DNA from: Micavibrio aeruginosavorus
GTDB lineage: Bacteria; Pseudomonadota; Alphaproteobacteria; Micavibrionales; Micavibrionaceae
Assembly: GCA_003241285.1 (NCBI GenBank)
Contig: QFOT01000009.1
Location: 1-30,021, forward strand
DNA: 30,021 nucleotides
Direction of reading: 5' to 3'
In this document: positions 8,507 through 16,739 of the stretch, one piece after another
How positions within the stretch are numbered: the first letter of the stretch is position 1
Layout: each line of letters starts with the position of its first letter
The notes under the pieces: model-generated
Told to the model about the DNA's origin: nothing
What the model saw: the letters and a program-made list of their open reading frames with translations, nothing else
The model's database searches: none
Program-made: the position numbers and the translations under genes

Positions 8507-9129
8507 TCGATACCATCATCAACCATATACAATTAAACGGCCTGACAGGATTTCTTAGCGGGTATCTTTTCGGCTCCATTCCCTTTGGCTTAGTTCTCTG
8601 CCTATTGGCAGGGTATGGTGATATTCGAAAAATCGGCTCCGGCAATATCGGCGCGACGAATGTTTTGCGTACAGGTAATAAACCTCTCGCCGCTGCCACG
8701 CTTATACTGGATAGCAGCAAAGGTGCGATTGCCGTTTTGCTGGCCGCTTATTTCTTCGACAAGCATGCAATGTTCGGCGCAGCGCTCGGCGCCGTTCTTG
8801 GTCACAACTTCCCAATCTGGCTGAAATTCAAAGGCGGCAAAGGAGTTGCAACAACGCTCGGGACTTTTCTTGCCCTGTCGTGGCCTGTAGGCCTTGCCTG
8901 CTGCGCGGCATGGCTAGTATCCGCTTTGATTTCCCGCATCTCTTCTTTATCAGCGTTAATCGCTCTAGCTCTTGCACCTATTTTTGCCGTGACCATTGGC
9001 GACCCTAAGCAATTACATTTAATCGGCGTGATAGCCCTTCTCGGCTGGATACGTCATAAAGACAATATCTCGCGTTTATTGGCAGGCACAGAGCCTAAAA
9101 TAGGCAAAAAGAAAGATGATGCGGCATGA
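8503..9129 (+). CDS. plsY: Acyl-phosphate:glycerol-3-phosphate acyltransferase
   Basis: Integral membrane enzyme that acylates glycerol-3-phosphate using acyl phosphate, the first committed step of phospholipid synthesis in the PlsX/PlsY route. The three family motifs are visible: GYLFGSIPFG, GSGNIGATNVLRTG, and GHNFPIWLKFKGGKGVATTLG. At 208 residues with about five hydrophobic segments it is the expected size. It overlaps pyrB upstream and dprA downstream by four bases each (ATGA), so all three are probably translated from one mRNA. The next gene order (dprA, topA) is common in alphaproteobacteria. Confidence 0.96.
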   Translation: MIDTIINHIQLNGLTGFLSGYLFGSIPFGLVLCLLAGYGDIRKIGSGNIGATNVLRTGNKPLAAATLILDSSKGAIAVLLAAYFFDKHAMFGAALGAVLGHNFPIWLKFKGGKGVATTLGTFLALSWPVGLACCAAWLVSALISRISSLSALIALALAPIFAVTIGDPKQLHLIGVIALLGWIRHKDNISRLLAGTEPKIGKKKDDAA

Positions 9130-10247
9130 AATTCTTCGGGGGAAGAAAATTTACCGATAAAGATAAAATCGACTGGCTACGTTTGGCCAGAACCGAAACC
9201 ATCGGCCCGATTACTTTCCACCGCCTGATTGCCAAATACAAAACTGCAACCAATGCGCTCGACGCCCTTCCTCATTTCGCGCGAGCTAAGCCGATTTATA
9301 TTCCCTCCATTGATGAAGCTACAGCAGAGATCGAGAAAACGATCAAAGCCAATGGCAAGATCATCGCCGCCTATGAAGATGTTTATCCATTATCGCTAGC
9401 CGCGATTGAAGATGCGCCGCCTGTCATTACCGCCTTTGGCAATACTGATTTTCTTAATCGCCAATCGGTTGGTATCGTCGGCTCACGCAACGCTTCTTTG
9501 AACGGTCGAAAATTTGCCTTTAAGCTGGCGCAGGATTTAGGCCATGAAAATTATGTCGTTGCATCCGGCCTTGCGCGCGGTATTGATACCGCCGCCCACG
9601 AAGGCTCTTTGCAAAGCGGCACTATTGCCGTTCTGGCTGGCGGCGCCGATGTTGTTTACCCGAAAGAAAACCAGAAAATTTACGACGAAATTTGCGATCT
9701 CGGCATTGTCATTTCCGAATGTGCCCATGGTACGCAGCCGATTGCTCAGCATTTCCCCAAACGTAACCGCATTATCACCGGATTATCGCTCGGCACCATT
9801 ATTGTCGAAGCCAACCCAAAATCCGGCTCTCTTATTTCCGCCCGTACCGCCGCCGAACAGGGCCGCGATGTTTTCGCCGTCCCGGGCTTCCCTATGGACC
9901 CGAGATCCGCCGGAACCAATGCCTTGATCCGCGACGGTGCCATCCTTGTGCGGGGCATCGAAGATGTTCTGGAGCACCTGAACTCCTTTGCCGCCAGCCG
10001 CATTACAAACCAAAAGCAACAGTTTTTGGGTCTTGATGAAGAGGGCGAAGTCTTTGATTTTGAAGATAAAAATATCAAATACGAGATCATGTCCCTTCTT
10101 AGCACCTCACCTACAGCAGTTGACGAAATCATCCGGGCGTGCCAATTGAGGAGCTCTCTTGTCCAGGGATGCCTTCTGGAGATGGAGCTATCGGGCGAAG
10201 TCCAACGGCTTCCCGGAAACCGTGTCAGCCTTATAAAAGCGGCATAA
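9126..10247 (+). CDS. dprA: DNA-processing protein DprA (natural transformation)
   Basis: Binds incoming single-stranded DNA and loads RecA during natural transformation. The 373-residue protein has an N-terminal helical (SAM-like) region, a Rossmann-fold DprA core with VGIVGSRNAS, ASGLARGIDTAAHEGSL, TIAVLAGGADVVYP and FPKRNRIITGLS, and a C-terminal winged-helix region of about 65 residues (IKYEIMSLLSTSPTAVDEII and following). The ATG overlaps the plsY stop. dprA is common even in species never shown to be transformable, so competence cannot be concluded from it, but a secretin/ATPase pilus system is present in the same window. Confidence 0.96.
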   Translation: MKFFGGRKFTDKDKIDWLRLARTETIGPITFHRLIAKYKTATNALDALPHFARAKPIYIPSIDEATAEIEKTIKANGKIIAAYEDVYPLSLAAIEDAPPVITAFGNTDFLNRQSVGIVGSRNASLNGRKFAFKLAQDLGHENYVVASGLARGIDTAAHEGSLQSGTIAVLAGGADVVYPKENQKIYDEICDLGIVISECAHGTQPIAQHFPKRNRIITGLSLGTIIVEANPKSGSLISARTAAEQGRDVFAVPGFPMDPRSAGTNALIRDGAILVRGIEDVLEHLNSFAASRITNQKQQFLGLDEEGEVFDFEDKNIKYEIMSLLSTSPTAVDEIIRACQLRSSLVQGCLLEMELSGEVQRLPGNRVSLIKAA

Positions 10248-10260
10248 ATTTAGGATTTTA

Positions 10261-12831
10261 ATGAGCAAAAGCATCGTCATCGTCGAGTCTCCTGCCAAGG
10301 CCAAGACTATTAATAAATATCTTGGCAGCTCATTTCACGTGCTTGCCTCTTTCGGGCATGTCCGCGACCTCGTGGCCAAAGACGGCGCGGTCGATACCGA
10401 GAGCTTCGAGATGAAATGGGAGCTGGGCGACCGCTCCGACAAAACCGTTCGCGATATCTCCGCCGCCGTGAAAGCCGCCGACAATGTCTTTCTCTGCACT
10501 GACCCGGACAGGGAAGGCGAAGCCATTTCATGGCACCTGAAACAGATTCTCGAAGAAAAGAACCTTCTCAAGGGCAAACAGTTAAACCGCGTTACGTTTA
10601 ACGAGATCACGAAGAAAGCCATTCAGGCCGCGTTTGAAAAGCCGCGTAACCTTGATATGCCTTTGGTCGAGGCTTACCTTGCCCGGCGCGCGCTTGATTT
10701 TTTGGTCGGCTTTAATCTCTCGCCTGTTTTGTGGCGCAAGCTGCCGGGATCAAAATCTGCAGGCCGCGTCCAGTCCGTGGCGCTGCGTATTATTTGCGAA
10801 CGCGAAGCCGAGATTGAAGCTTTCCGCGCACAGGAATATTGGTCGATCCAAACGAAATTGCAAACGCCTGAAGGTGCAACCTTCCTCGCCCGCCTGACAC
10901 ATCTGGCCGGCAATAAACTCGACAAGCTCGATATCAATTCCGAAGAACTGGCAATGGGGGCGGTAAAACGCATCCAAAATAAAAAGCTGGTTATTCAAAA
11001 AGTCGAGAAGAAACAGAGCCGACGCAATCCCTATCCGCCGTTTATCACCTCGACATTGCAACAGGAAGCGTCACGCAAGCTTCGCTTTTCAGCGTCGCAG
11101 ATTATGCGACTGGCCCAGCAGCTCTATGAAGGTGTCGATATTGGCGGCGAAACCGTTGGTTTGATTACCTATATGAGAACGGACGGCACGACACTGTCCA
11201 ATGATGCCATCGAACAGGCACGCGACCTGATCAAAAAGGATTACGGCGATAAATACCTGCCAAACGAAGCGCGTATATATAAAAGTAAAGCCAAGAACGC
11301 GCAGGAAGCGCACGAAGCAATCCGCCCGACCGATCTATCGCGTACACCCAAAGATGTCGCCCGTTATCTCGACGAGAAACAAGCCGCGCTTTACGATCTG
11401 ATCTGGAAGCGCACAATGGCGTCCCAGATGGAAAATGCGGTTCTTGATCAGGTAGCCGCAGATATTTCAGACGGCACGGATGATGTAATCCTGCGTGCTA
11501 CCGGCTCAACCATTGCTTTCGATGGTTTTTTAACTCTTTACCGCGAAGATAAAGACGATCCGACAGAAGAAGACGATGAAGAAAACCGCCGCCTGCCGCC
11601 TTTATCTGAAGGTATGGATTTGCGCACGATGGACATCAACCCGGAGCAGCATTTTACCCAGCCACCACCACGTTATTCGGAAGCCTCACTTGTTAAATCC
11701 TTGGAAGAAAAAGGCATTGGCCGCCCGTCGACTTACGCCTCGATCATGCAGGTTTTGCAGGATCGTAAATACGTTATTCTCGACAAGCGCCGCTTCGTGC
11801 CGGAAGACCGAGGGCGCCTCGTCACGACATTCCTCGTCAAGTATTTTACTAAGTACGTCGATTACGATTTTACTGCCAATCTCGAAGATGAACTGGATGC
11901 GATTTCCAACGGCAGCGTTCATTGGAAAGATGCGCTCAAGCAATTCTGGAAGAGCTTTAAGGCTGCGATTGAAGAAACCAAGGACTTAAAAATATCCGAC
12001 GTTCTCGATGCGCTGGATGAAGAGCTCGGCCCCCATTTCTTCGTCGCAACAAAAGAAAATCCGGATCCGCGCAAATGCCCAACCTGCGAAACAGGCCGCC
12101 TAAATCTCAAGCTTGGTAAATTCGGTGCGTTTATTGGTTGCTCACAATATCCCGATTGCAAATACACAAGGCCTTTGGTTGTTGCAGGCGACGATAGCGA
12201 CGACAACACGAATCAGGGCTCTGCCGAGCCTAAAGAGCTTGGCGTCGATCCTGCATCAGGCCGTACAGTTTCGCTGCGCAAGGGCCCCTATGGCTGGTAT
12301 GTCCAGATAGATGTGCCGCCAACGACCGAACAGATCGCTGCTGCCGAAGCGCCGGTCGAGCTTGATAAAAAAGGCAAACCTAAGAAGAAGAAAAAGATCG
12401 AAGGCGAAAAACCGAAGCGTCAGGGCGTACCGCGCGGCGTGCCGATCGACCAGGTCACGCTTGAATCCGCGCTCAAGCTCCTTGCGCTGCCCCGCTTTGT
12501 CGGCAATCACCCCGAGACAGGCGAGAAAATCGAAGCCGGTATTGGCCGTTTCGGTCCTTTCCTGAAACATCAGAACAAGTTCAAATCTATCCCGAAAGAC
12601 GACGATGTTTTAACCATCGGTATCAACCGTGCGGTTGATTTGCTGGCACAGGAATCCAAAGGTAACTGGCGCACACGCCGCAAGGAAGAAGCCGAGAAAG
12701 CCAAAGCGGAAGGTAAAGAAGCTGTGGCATCTCCGGCTAAAGGCAAAAAAGCTTCTGCGAAGAAGACAGTAAAAAAGGCGCCTGCTAAAAAGAAGGCGGC
12801 TAAAAAAGCTACTCCTAAGAAGAAAGCCTAA
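10261..12831 (+). CDS. topA: DNA topoisomerase I (type IA)
   Basis: Relaxes negative supercoils by a transient 5'-phosphotyrosine break. In 856 residues: an N-terminal Toprim domain (SIVIVESPAKAKTINKYLG, acidic triad region DPDREGEAISWHL near 81-93), the type IA core with RRALDFLVGFNLSPVLWRK, and active-site Tyr304 in GLITYMRTDGT. The C-terminal region carries one four-cysteine zinc ribbon (CPTC ... CSQYPDC), a repeated DNA-binding region, and a Lys/Ala-rich tail (KKAPAKKKAAKKA-like) over the last roughly 60 residues. Such basic tails are common in alphaproteobacterial TopA. The gene starts 13 bases after dprA, with AGGA as ribosome binding site. Confidence 0.97.
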   Translation: MSKSIVIVESPAKAKTINKYLGSSFHVLASFGHVRDLVAKDGAVDTESFEMKWELGDRSDKTVRDISAAVKAADNVFLCTDPDREGEAISWHLKQILEEKNLLKGKQLNRVTFNEITKKAIQAAFEKPRNLDMPLVEAYLARRALDFLVGFNLSPVLWRKLPGSKSAGRVQSVALRIICEREAEIEAFRAQEYWSIQTKLQTPEGATFLARLTHLAGNKLDKLDINSEELAMGAVKRIQNKKLVIQKVEKKQSRRNPYPPFITSTLQQEASRKLRFSASQIMRLAQQLYEGVDIGGETVGLITYMRTDGTTLSNDAIEQARDLIKKDYGDKYLPNEARIYKSKAKNAQEAHEAIRPTDLSRTPKDVARYLDEKQAALYDLIWKRTMASQMENAVLDQVAADISDGTDDVILRATGSTIAFDGFLTLYREDKDDPTEEDDEENRRLPPLSEGMDLRTMDINPEQHFTQPPPRYSEASLVKSLEEKGIGRPSTYASIMQVLQDRKYVILDKRRFVPEDRGRLVTTFLVKYFTKYVDYDFTANLEDELDAISNGSVHWKDALKQFWKSFKAAIEETKDLKISDVLDALDEELGPHFFVATKENPDPRKCPTCETGRLNLKLGKFGAFIGCSQYPDCKYTRPLVVAGDDSDDNTNQGSAEPKELGVDPASGRTVSLRKGPYGWYVQIDVPPTTEQIAAAEAPVELDKKGKPKKKKKIEGEKPKRQGVPRGVPIDQVTLESALKLLALPRFVGNHPETGEKIEAGIGRFGPFLKHQNKFKSIPKDDDVLTIGINRAVDLLAQESKGNWRTRRKEEAEKAKAEGKEAVASPAKGKKASAKKTVKKAPAKKKAAKKATPKKKA

Positions 12832-12835
12832 CACG

Positions 12836-12904
12836 CTGTTTTCCCCGCAAAGGCGGGGATCTCGATATTCTTGCCACCAAATGCCCGCTTTTGCGGGGAA
12901 ACAG
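12836..12904. repeat. REPIN-like double palindrome after topA
   Basis: Two GC-rich hairpins in inverted order: CCCCGC-AAAG-GCGGGG (12843-12858) and CCCGC-TTTT-GCGGG (12884-12897). The flanks pair too: 12836-12857 is nearly the reverse complement of 12884-12904, with one mismatch and one base of length difference. The whole unit could fold as two small hairpins or one long stem with a roughly 26-base loop. This is the layout of two REP units in mirror orientation. A related single copy lies at 17381-17398. It may also end topA transcription, although no long T run follows. Confidence 0.7.
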
Positions 12905-12917
12905 AATTCTTGCCTTT

Positions 12918-12934
12918 TAGGGCAAAAAGCCCTA
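12918..12934 (+). other. Perfect hairpin just before the queH start
   Basis: TAGGGC-AAAAA-GCCCTA, a perfect 6-base-pair stem with an A5 loop, ends 10 bases before the queH ATG at 12945. No T run follows, so it is a poor terminator. It occupies the place where a ribosome binding site would be expected and may affect queH translation. Confidence 0.45.
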
Positions 12935-12944
12935 ATTCCAAATC

Positions 12945-13619
12945 ATGTCCTATTTCCCGGAAACCATGCAGGGTCGCATGTATGTGCCCGCACCAGCAGG
13001 TGAAGACAAAGTTCTTCTCCATTCCTGCTGCTCGCCATGTGCCGGGGAAGTGATCGAGCAGATGGTTGTGTCTGGTATCGACCTGACGATCTATTTTTAC
13101 AATCCGAATATTCATCCGCGCGAAGAATACGACTATCGCAAGGAAGACAATATCCGCTTTGCCGAGAAAGCCGGGATTCCGTTTATCGATGCCGATTACG
13201 ATTCCTCGAACTGGTTTACCCGCGTCAAAGGCATGGAGATGGAACCGGAAAAAGGCATACGCTGTACCGAGTGTTTCGACATGCGGTTCGAGCGCACGGC
13301 GCTCTATGCCCATGAAAACGGCTTTAAGGTTTTCACGTCCTGCCTTGGTATTTCCCGTTGGAAAGACATGAAGCAAATCAACGGCTGCGGTCACCGCGCC
13401 GCCGCGCGATATCCGGATGTCACCTATTGGGACTATAACTGGCGCGCCGGTGGCGGGTCATCGCGCATGCTGGAAATTTCCAAACGCGAGAATTTTTACC
13501 AACAGGAATATTGCGGCTGTATCTATTCCCTGCGCGATACCAATAAACGCCGCCGAGCTTCCGGTGGCGACAAAATTGAAATCGGTGTACACTATTACGG
13601 TACAGAAACCGAAGCCTGA
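12945..13619 (+). CDS. queH: Epoxyqueuosine reductase QueH (DUF208 family)
   Basis: Reduces epoxyqueuosine to queuosine at position 34 of GUN-anticodon tRNAs, replacing the unrelated enzyme QueG. The 224-residue protein carries the family's cysteine sets: HSCCSPC near the N-terminus, RCTECFDMRFERTA in the middle, SCLGISRWKD, and YCGCIYS near the end, which in this family bind an iron-sulfur cluster and a second metal. YFYNPNIHPREEY is also characteristic. The ATG at 12945 has no clear ribosome binding site; a later in-frame ATG at 12966 is possible. It stands between topA and rnr. Other queuosine genes are not in the window. Confidence 0.92.
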   Translation: MSYFPETMQGRMYVPAPAGEDKVLLHSCCSPCAGEVIEQMVVSGIDLTIYFYNPNIHPREEYDYRKEDNIRFAEKAGIPFIDADYDSSNWFTRVKGMEMEPEKGIRCTECFDMRFERTALYAHENGFKVFTSCLGISRWKDMKQINGCGHRAAARYPDVTYWDYNWRAGGGSSRMLEISKRENFYQQEYCGCIYSLRDTNKRRRASGGDKIEIGVHYYGTETEA

Positions 13620-13627
13620 AAGCCTTA

Positions 13628-15913
13628 ATGACCCTACCTACCAAAGACCAGATCCATAAATTCCTTGCAGATCTGGGTTCTTCCCTTACCAAACGCGAAA
13701 TGATCGATGCCTTTCACATCAAGGGCGATGACCGCGTCCCGTTCAAACGAATCTTGCGCGAAATGGAAGATGAAGGCCTTTTGATCAAGGAAGGCGGAAA
13801 GTCTTACCGCGTGCCGGACGCCCTTCCCGCCGTTACAGTGATCGAAGTCACCGAGATCGATATCGACGGCGATGTCATCGCCAAACCTGCCGAATGGAAT
13901 GACGAATTACAGGGGCAAGCGCCACGTATTGAAATCATCAATGACGGTAAGGGCGCTTTCACCATGAAAGTCGGTGACCGCGCTCTGGCGCAGGTTCGAA
14001 AATTCTCCAAAGACCTTTACGAAGCCAAAATCCTGAAGCGCATGAATACGCCGAAAATGACGAGTGTCGGCCTGCTCAAGCAAATTCGCGGCGGCTATAT
14101 CGTCGAGCCGATGGAGCGCAACGCCAAATTCGATTTCGAGATTGCCGAAGCTGATTTCAACGGTGCACGTCCCGGCGAGATCGTTGTCTGTGAAATCCAA
14201 CCTTCGCGCAGCGCCTTGCGCAAACGTGTCCGGGTCATCGAAGTGATCGGCACAGCGGACGATCCCAAGGCCATATCGCTGGTCGCGCTGCATCAGGCGG
14301 GGCTTCGGATGCATTTTCCCGATGACGTCATCGATTCCACCAAAGATATGCAGGTCCCGCCCATTAATGGTCGCGAGGATTTGCGCAAAATCCCACTGGT
14401 CACGATCGATGGCAAAGACGCACGCGATTTTGACGATGCCGTTTTCGCCGAACCGGATAAAGACGGTTTCCATTTGATCGTCGCTATTGCCGACGTGTCC
14501 TATTATGTGCGCTCCGGCTCTCCCCTCGATAAGGAAGCCTATCTGCGCGGTAATTCCACTTACTTCCCCGACCGCGTTGTGCCGATGCTGCCGGAACGCC
14601 TGTCGAATGATCTTTGCTCTCTTCGCCCGCATGAACCGCGTGCGACACTGGCCGTTCATATGTGGATCAACGAGCAAGGCAAACTCCTGCGCCATAAATT
14701 TGTCCGCGGCCTGATGCAATCCCATGCGCGTTTGACATACGAACAGGTGCAAGCGGCCCGCGACGGCATTACAGACGCGACAACAGAGCCGTTGATGAAA
14801 GATGTCATCGAACCGCTCTACACCGCATGGAAAGTTCTCGACAAAGCGAGGGAGAAACGCGGCGCGCTCGATCTGGATGTGCCGGAACGTAAGATCGTCG
14901 TTGATGACAAGAATGAAATGACAGGCGTCGCCGTTCGTGAACGCCTTGATTCCCATCGCCTGATCGAAGAGTTTATGATTCTTGCCAATGTGGCCGCGGC
15001 GGAGGCGCTCGAAAACAAAAAAGCGCCTTGCGTCTACCGTATCCATGACCGCCCGTCGGGTGACAAATTGATGTCGGCACGGAGTTTTCTGGAAGCATTC
15101 GGATTGAGCCTGCCGAAAGAGGGCGTATCCAATCCCGGGCAAATCAACCATATCCTCAAAAAAGCCAAGGAAATGAAAACCGGCTTTTTGATTAATGAAG
15201 TGATTTTACGCTCTCAGGCGCAGGCTGTCTACGATCCCGAGAATATTGGTCACTTCGGTTTGGCGCTTGAACGCTATGCTCACTTTACGTCACCCATTCG
15301 CCGCTATGCCGATCTGATCGTTCACCGTTCGCTAATCAAAGCCTATGACCTTGGCGAAGGCGGTTTGTCGGATGTCGAAACCGTCAAGCTCGTGGAAATA
15401 GCCGAACATATTTCGATGACCGAGCGCGCCTCCGCCGAGGCCGAGCGTAATTCCGTCGACAGGTTCACCGCATCTTTCCTTAAAGATAAAATCGGCGCTC
15501 AATTCCCGGGACGTATCGGAGGCGTAACGCGCTTTGGCCTGTTCGTGAAACTTGTTGAAACAGGCTCTGACGGATTGGTGCCGATCCGCACGCTGCCTTC
15601 AGACTTTTACATTCATGACGAAAGCCAGCATGCGCTGATCGGACGCCGCACGGGCCGCGTATTCCGCCTCGGCGCGCAAGTTTTGGTCCGCCTTGTCGAA
15701 GCCGATCCAATGACCGGCAGCACTCTATTCGAGCTTATCAACGGCGAAGATGGCGCGGATATCGAAGGCTATAAAGCAAGATCATCCGGTTACAGCCGAC
15801 AGCCACGCCCGGAAAAATTTCGCAAGGAAAAAGGCAAGACAAACCGGCGGGGGGACGGTCCAAATACGCCCAGAAACAAAAAACGCGATCATAAAAAAAA
15901 GAAAAGAGATTGA
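13628..15913 (+). CDS. rnr: Ribonuclease R (3'-to-5' exoribonuclease, RNB family)
   Basis: Processively degrades structured RNA from the 3' end. The 761-residue protein has an N-terminal winged-helix-like region, cold-shock domains, and the RNB catalytic domain with the metal-binding aspartate cluster DGKDARDFDDAVF near residues 260-272. RNB motifs HFTSPIRRYADLIVHR and TERASAEAERNSVDRF follow. A C-terminal S1 domain (GRIGGVTRFGLFVKL, about 630-700) and a strongly basic tail of about 40 residues complete it. It starts 9 bases after queH. Its TGA stop directly abuts the stop of the next, opposite-strand gene within the palindrome TGATCA. Confidence 0.97.
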   Translation: MTLPTKDQIHKFLADLGSSLTKREMIDAFHIKGDDRVPFKRILREMEDEGLLIKEGGKSYRVPDALPAVTVIEVTEIDIDGDVIAKPAEWNDELQGQAPRIEIINDGKGAFTMKVGDRALAQVRKFSKDLYEAKILKRMNTPKMTSVGLLKQIRGGYIVEPMERNAKFDFEIAEADFNGARPGEIVVCEIQPSRSALRKRVRVIEVIGTADDPKAISLVALHQAGLRMHFPDDVIDSTKDMQVPPINGREDLRKIPLVTIDGKDARDFDDAVFAEPDKDGFHLIVAIADVSYYVRSGSPLDKEAYLRGNSTYFPDRVVPMLPERLSNDLCSLRPHEPRATLAVHMWINEQGKLLRHKFVRGLMQSHARLTYEQVQAARDGITDATTEPLMKDVIEPLYTAWKVLDKAREKRGALDLDVPERKIVVDDKNEMTGVAVRERLDSHRLIEEFMILANVAAAEALENKKAPCVYRIHDRPSGDKLMSARSFLEAFGLSLPKEGVSNPGQINHILKKAKEMKTGFLINEVILRSQAQAVYDPENIGHFGLALERYAHFTSPIRRYADLIVHRSLIKAYDLGEGGLSDVETVKLVEIAEHISMTERASAEAERNSVDRFTASFLKDKIGAQFPGRIGGVTRFGLFVKLVETGSDGLVPIRTLPSDFYIHDESQHALIGRRTGRVFRLGAQVLVRLVEADPMTGSTLFELINGEDGADIEGYKARSSGYSRQPRPEKFRKEKGKTNRRGDGPNTPRNKKRDHKKKKRD

Positions 15914-16618
15914 TCAAAATAAAGAAGGTTTTGGCGTAGTATGTGCCAATAAAATCGGCCGGAATTTTCCGTGTTCATCGGTCGAGTGTTCAAGCGTATC
16001 GTCAACAATAACCGCAGAGCCTGCCGCAGGACGTATAAGACTACCGTCCTTCTTCTTTATCACCGTTGCAGGGTCATTCTCATGAATCGGCATTGAAATC
16101 ACACGGTAATTTTTTACACCGCCATTACCATCGCGATGCATTTCTTCTTCAACCGAACGGCGGCCATATTTATTTAAAATGGAAACAGCGTAATATTTGC
16201 CCATGACTGGACGCACATATCTGGCAAAGTCAGCCATGATATTTGCAACTTCGATGAACTCTTGTGTCCAACCAAAATGATGCAGGGCGAATCTCGGCAA
16301 GCCAGGGGATCGCTCATCTCGACGCTCCCTAAATGCAGCTTGCTTCTTCAATAAAATTTCCGGCACTTTGATTTCGCCATTGATGCAATTGGCTTTCAAA
16401 GCATGTTCCCAATAATCATCATCTTCGGAGAACATGTATTCCAGATAAGGAATGATTTCTGTCTTATTGCCAATTACCTGTCTTTGAGGCGCAGGAATAA
16501 TCCCGGCATTGAAAACCGGATTGAAAATGCGCGCCAACCAGCCTTTTTGCCCTATCAGTAAGCCTTGGCGAATATCATCCAGCTCAATTATTCTTGGGTC
16601 TTCTTCAAAGATACGCAT
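15914..16618 (-). CDS. Orphan protein with a 2-oxoglutarate/Fe(II) oxygenase-like metal motif
   Basis: I do not recognise the family by name. The 234-residue protein has no signal peptide or membrane segment. In its C-terminal half it shows H161-R-D163, then H211 in DDTLEHST, then R220, nine residues after that histidine. This HxD...H...R layout and spacing match the iron and 2-oxoglutarate site of double-stranded beta-helix oxygenases such as the prolyl hydroxylases. The stretch RPAAGSAVIVDDTLEHS also looks like their final strands. The N-terminal 130 residues are unassigned. It is convergent with rnr with no bases between stops, and divergent from rpmG. A strong promoter lies so close that the mRNA may be leaderless. 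Fold and activity are inferred from the motif only. Confidence 0.6.
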   Translation of the reverse strand: MRIFEEDPRIIELDDIRQGLLIGQKGWLARIFNPVFNAGIIPAPQRQVIGNKTEIIPYLEYMFSEDDDYWEHALKANCINGEIKVPEILLKKQAAFRERRDERSPGLPRFALHHFGWTQEFIEVANIMADFARYVRPVMGKYYAVSILNKYGRRSVEEEMHRDGNGGVKNYRVISMPIHENDPATVIKKKDGSLIRPAAGSAVIVDDTLEHSTDEHGKFRPILLAHTTPKPSLF

Positions 16619-16623
16619 ATGTT

Positions 16624-16653
16624 CTTATAGACAGCGCCAAGACATTATGTCAA
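16624..16653 (-). promoter_or_regulatory. Promoter of the oxygenase-like gene, nearly touching its ATG
   Basis: On the minus strand TTGACA (16653-16648) and TATAAG (16629-16624) are spaced by 18 bases. The -10 box ends only 5 bases before the ATG at 16618, so transcription would start at or next to the start codon. This predicts a leaderless mRNA. Confidence 0.55.
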
Positions 16654-16678
16654 TAAATTAACTTTAAGAGCTATTTTC

Positions 16679-16706
16679 TTGACTTAAGCTATAAAATCCG
16701 TATTTT
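16679..16706 (+). promoter_or_regulatory. Possible rpmG promoter
   Basis: TTGACT (16679-16684) and TATTTT (16701-16706) with a 16-base spacer, about 34 bases before the rpmG start. The boxes are fair, not excellent, and the spacing is short by one base. Confidence 0.35.
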
Positions 16707-16739
16707 GACGCCTGAATTCCGAACTAGAAAGTTACTAAA

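Noticed and set aside
12836..12904. Possible CRISPR repeat fragments
   Set aside because: Only two palindromes in opposite orientation, no regular spacers and no cas genes; the REPIN-like reading fits better.
12828..13394. 188-residue minus-strand frame over queH
   Set aside because: It is antisense to queH, whose cysteine motifs are clear. Its C-terminal part (EIPAFAGKT-like) is simply translated REP sequence.
13907..15151. 414-residue minus-strand frame inside rnr
   Set aside because: Long, but antisense to an unmistakable RNase R domain set; it arises from codon-position GC bias and has no recognisable domain.
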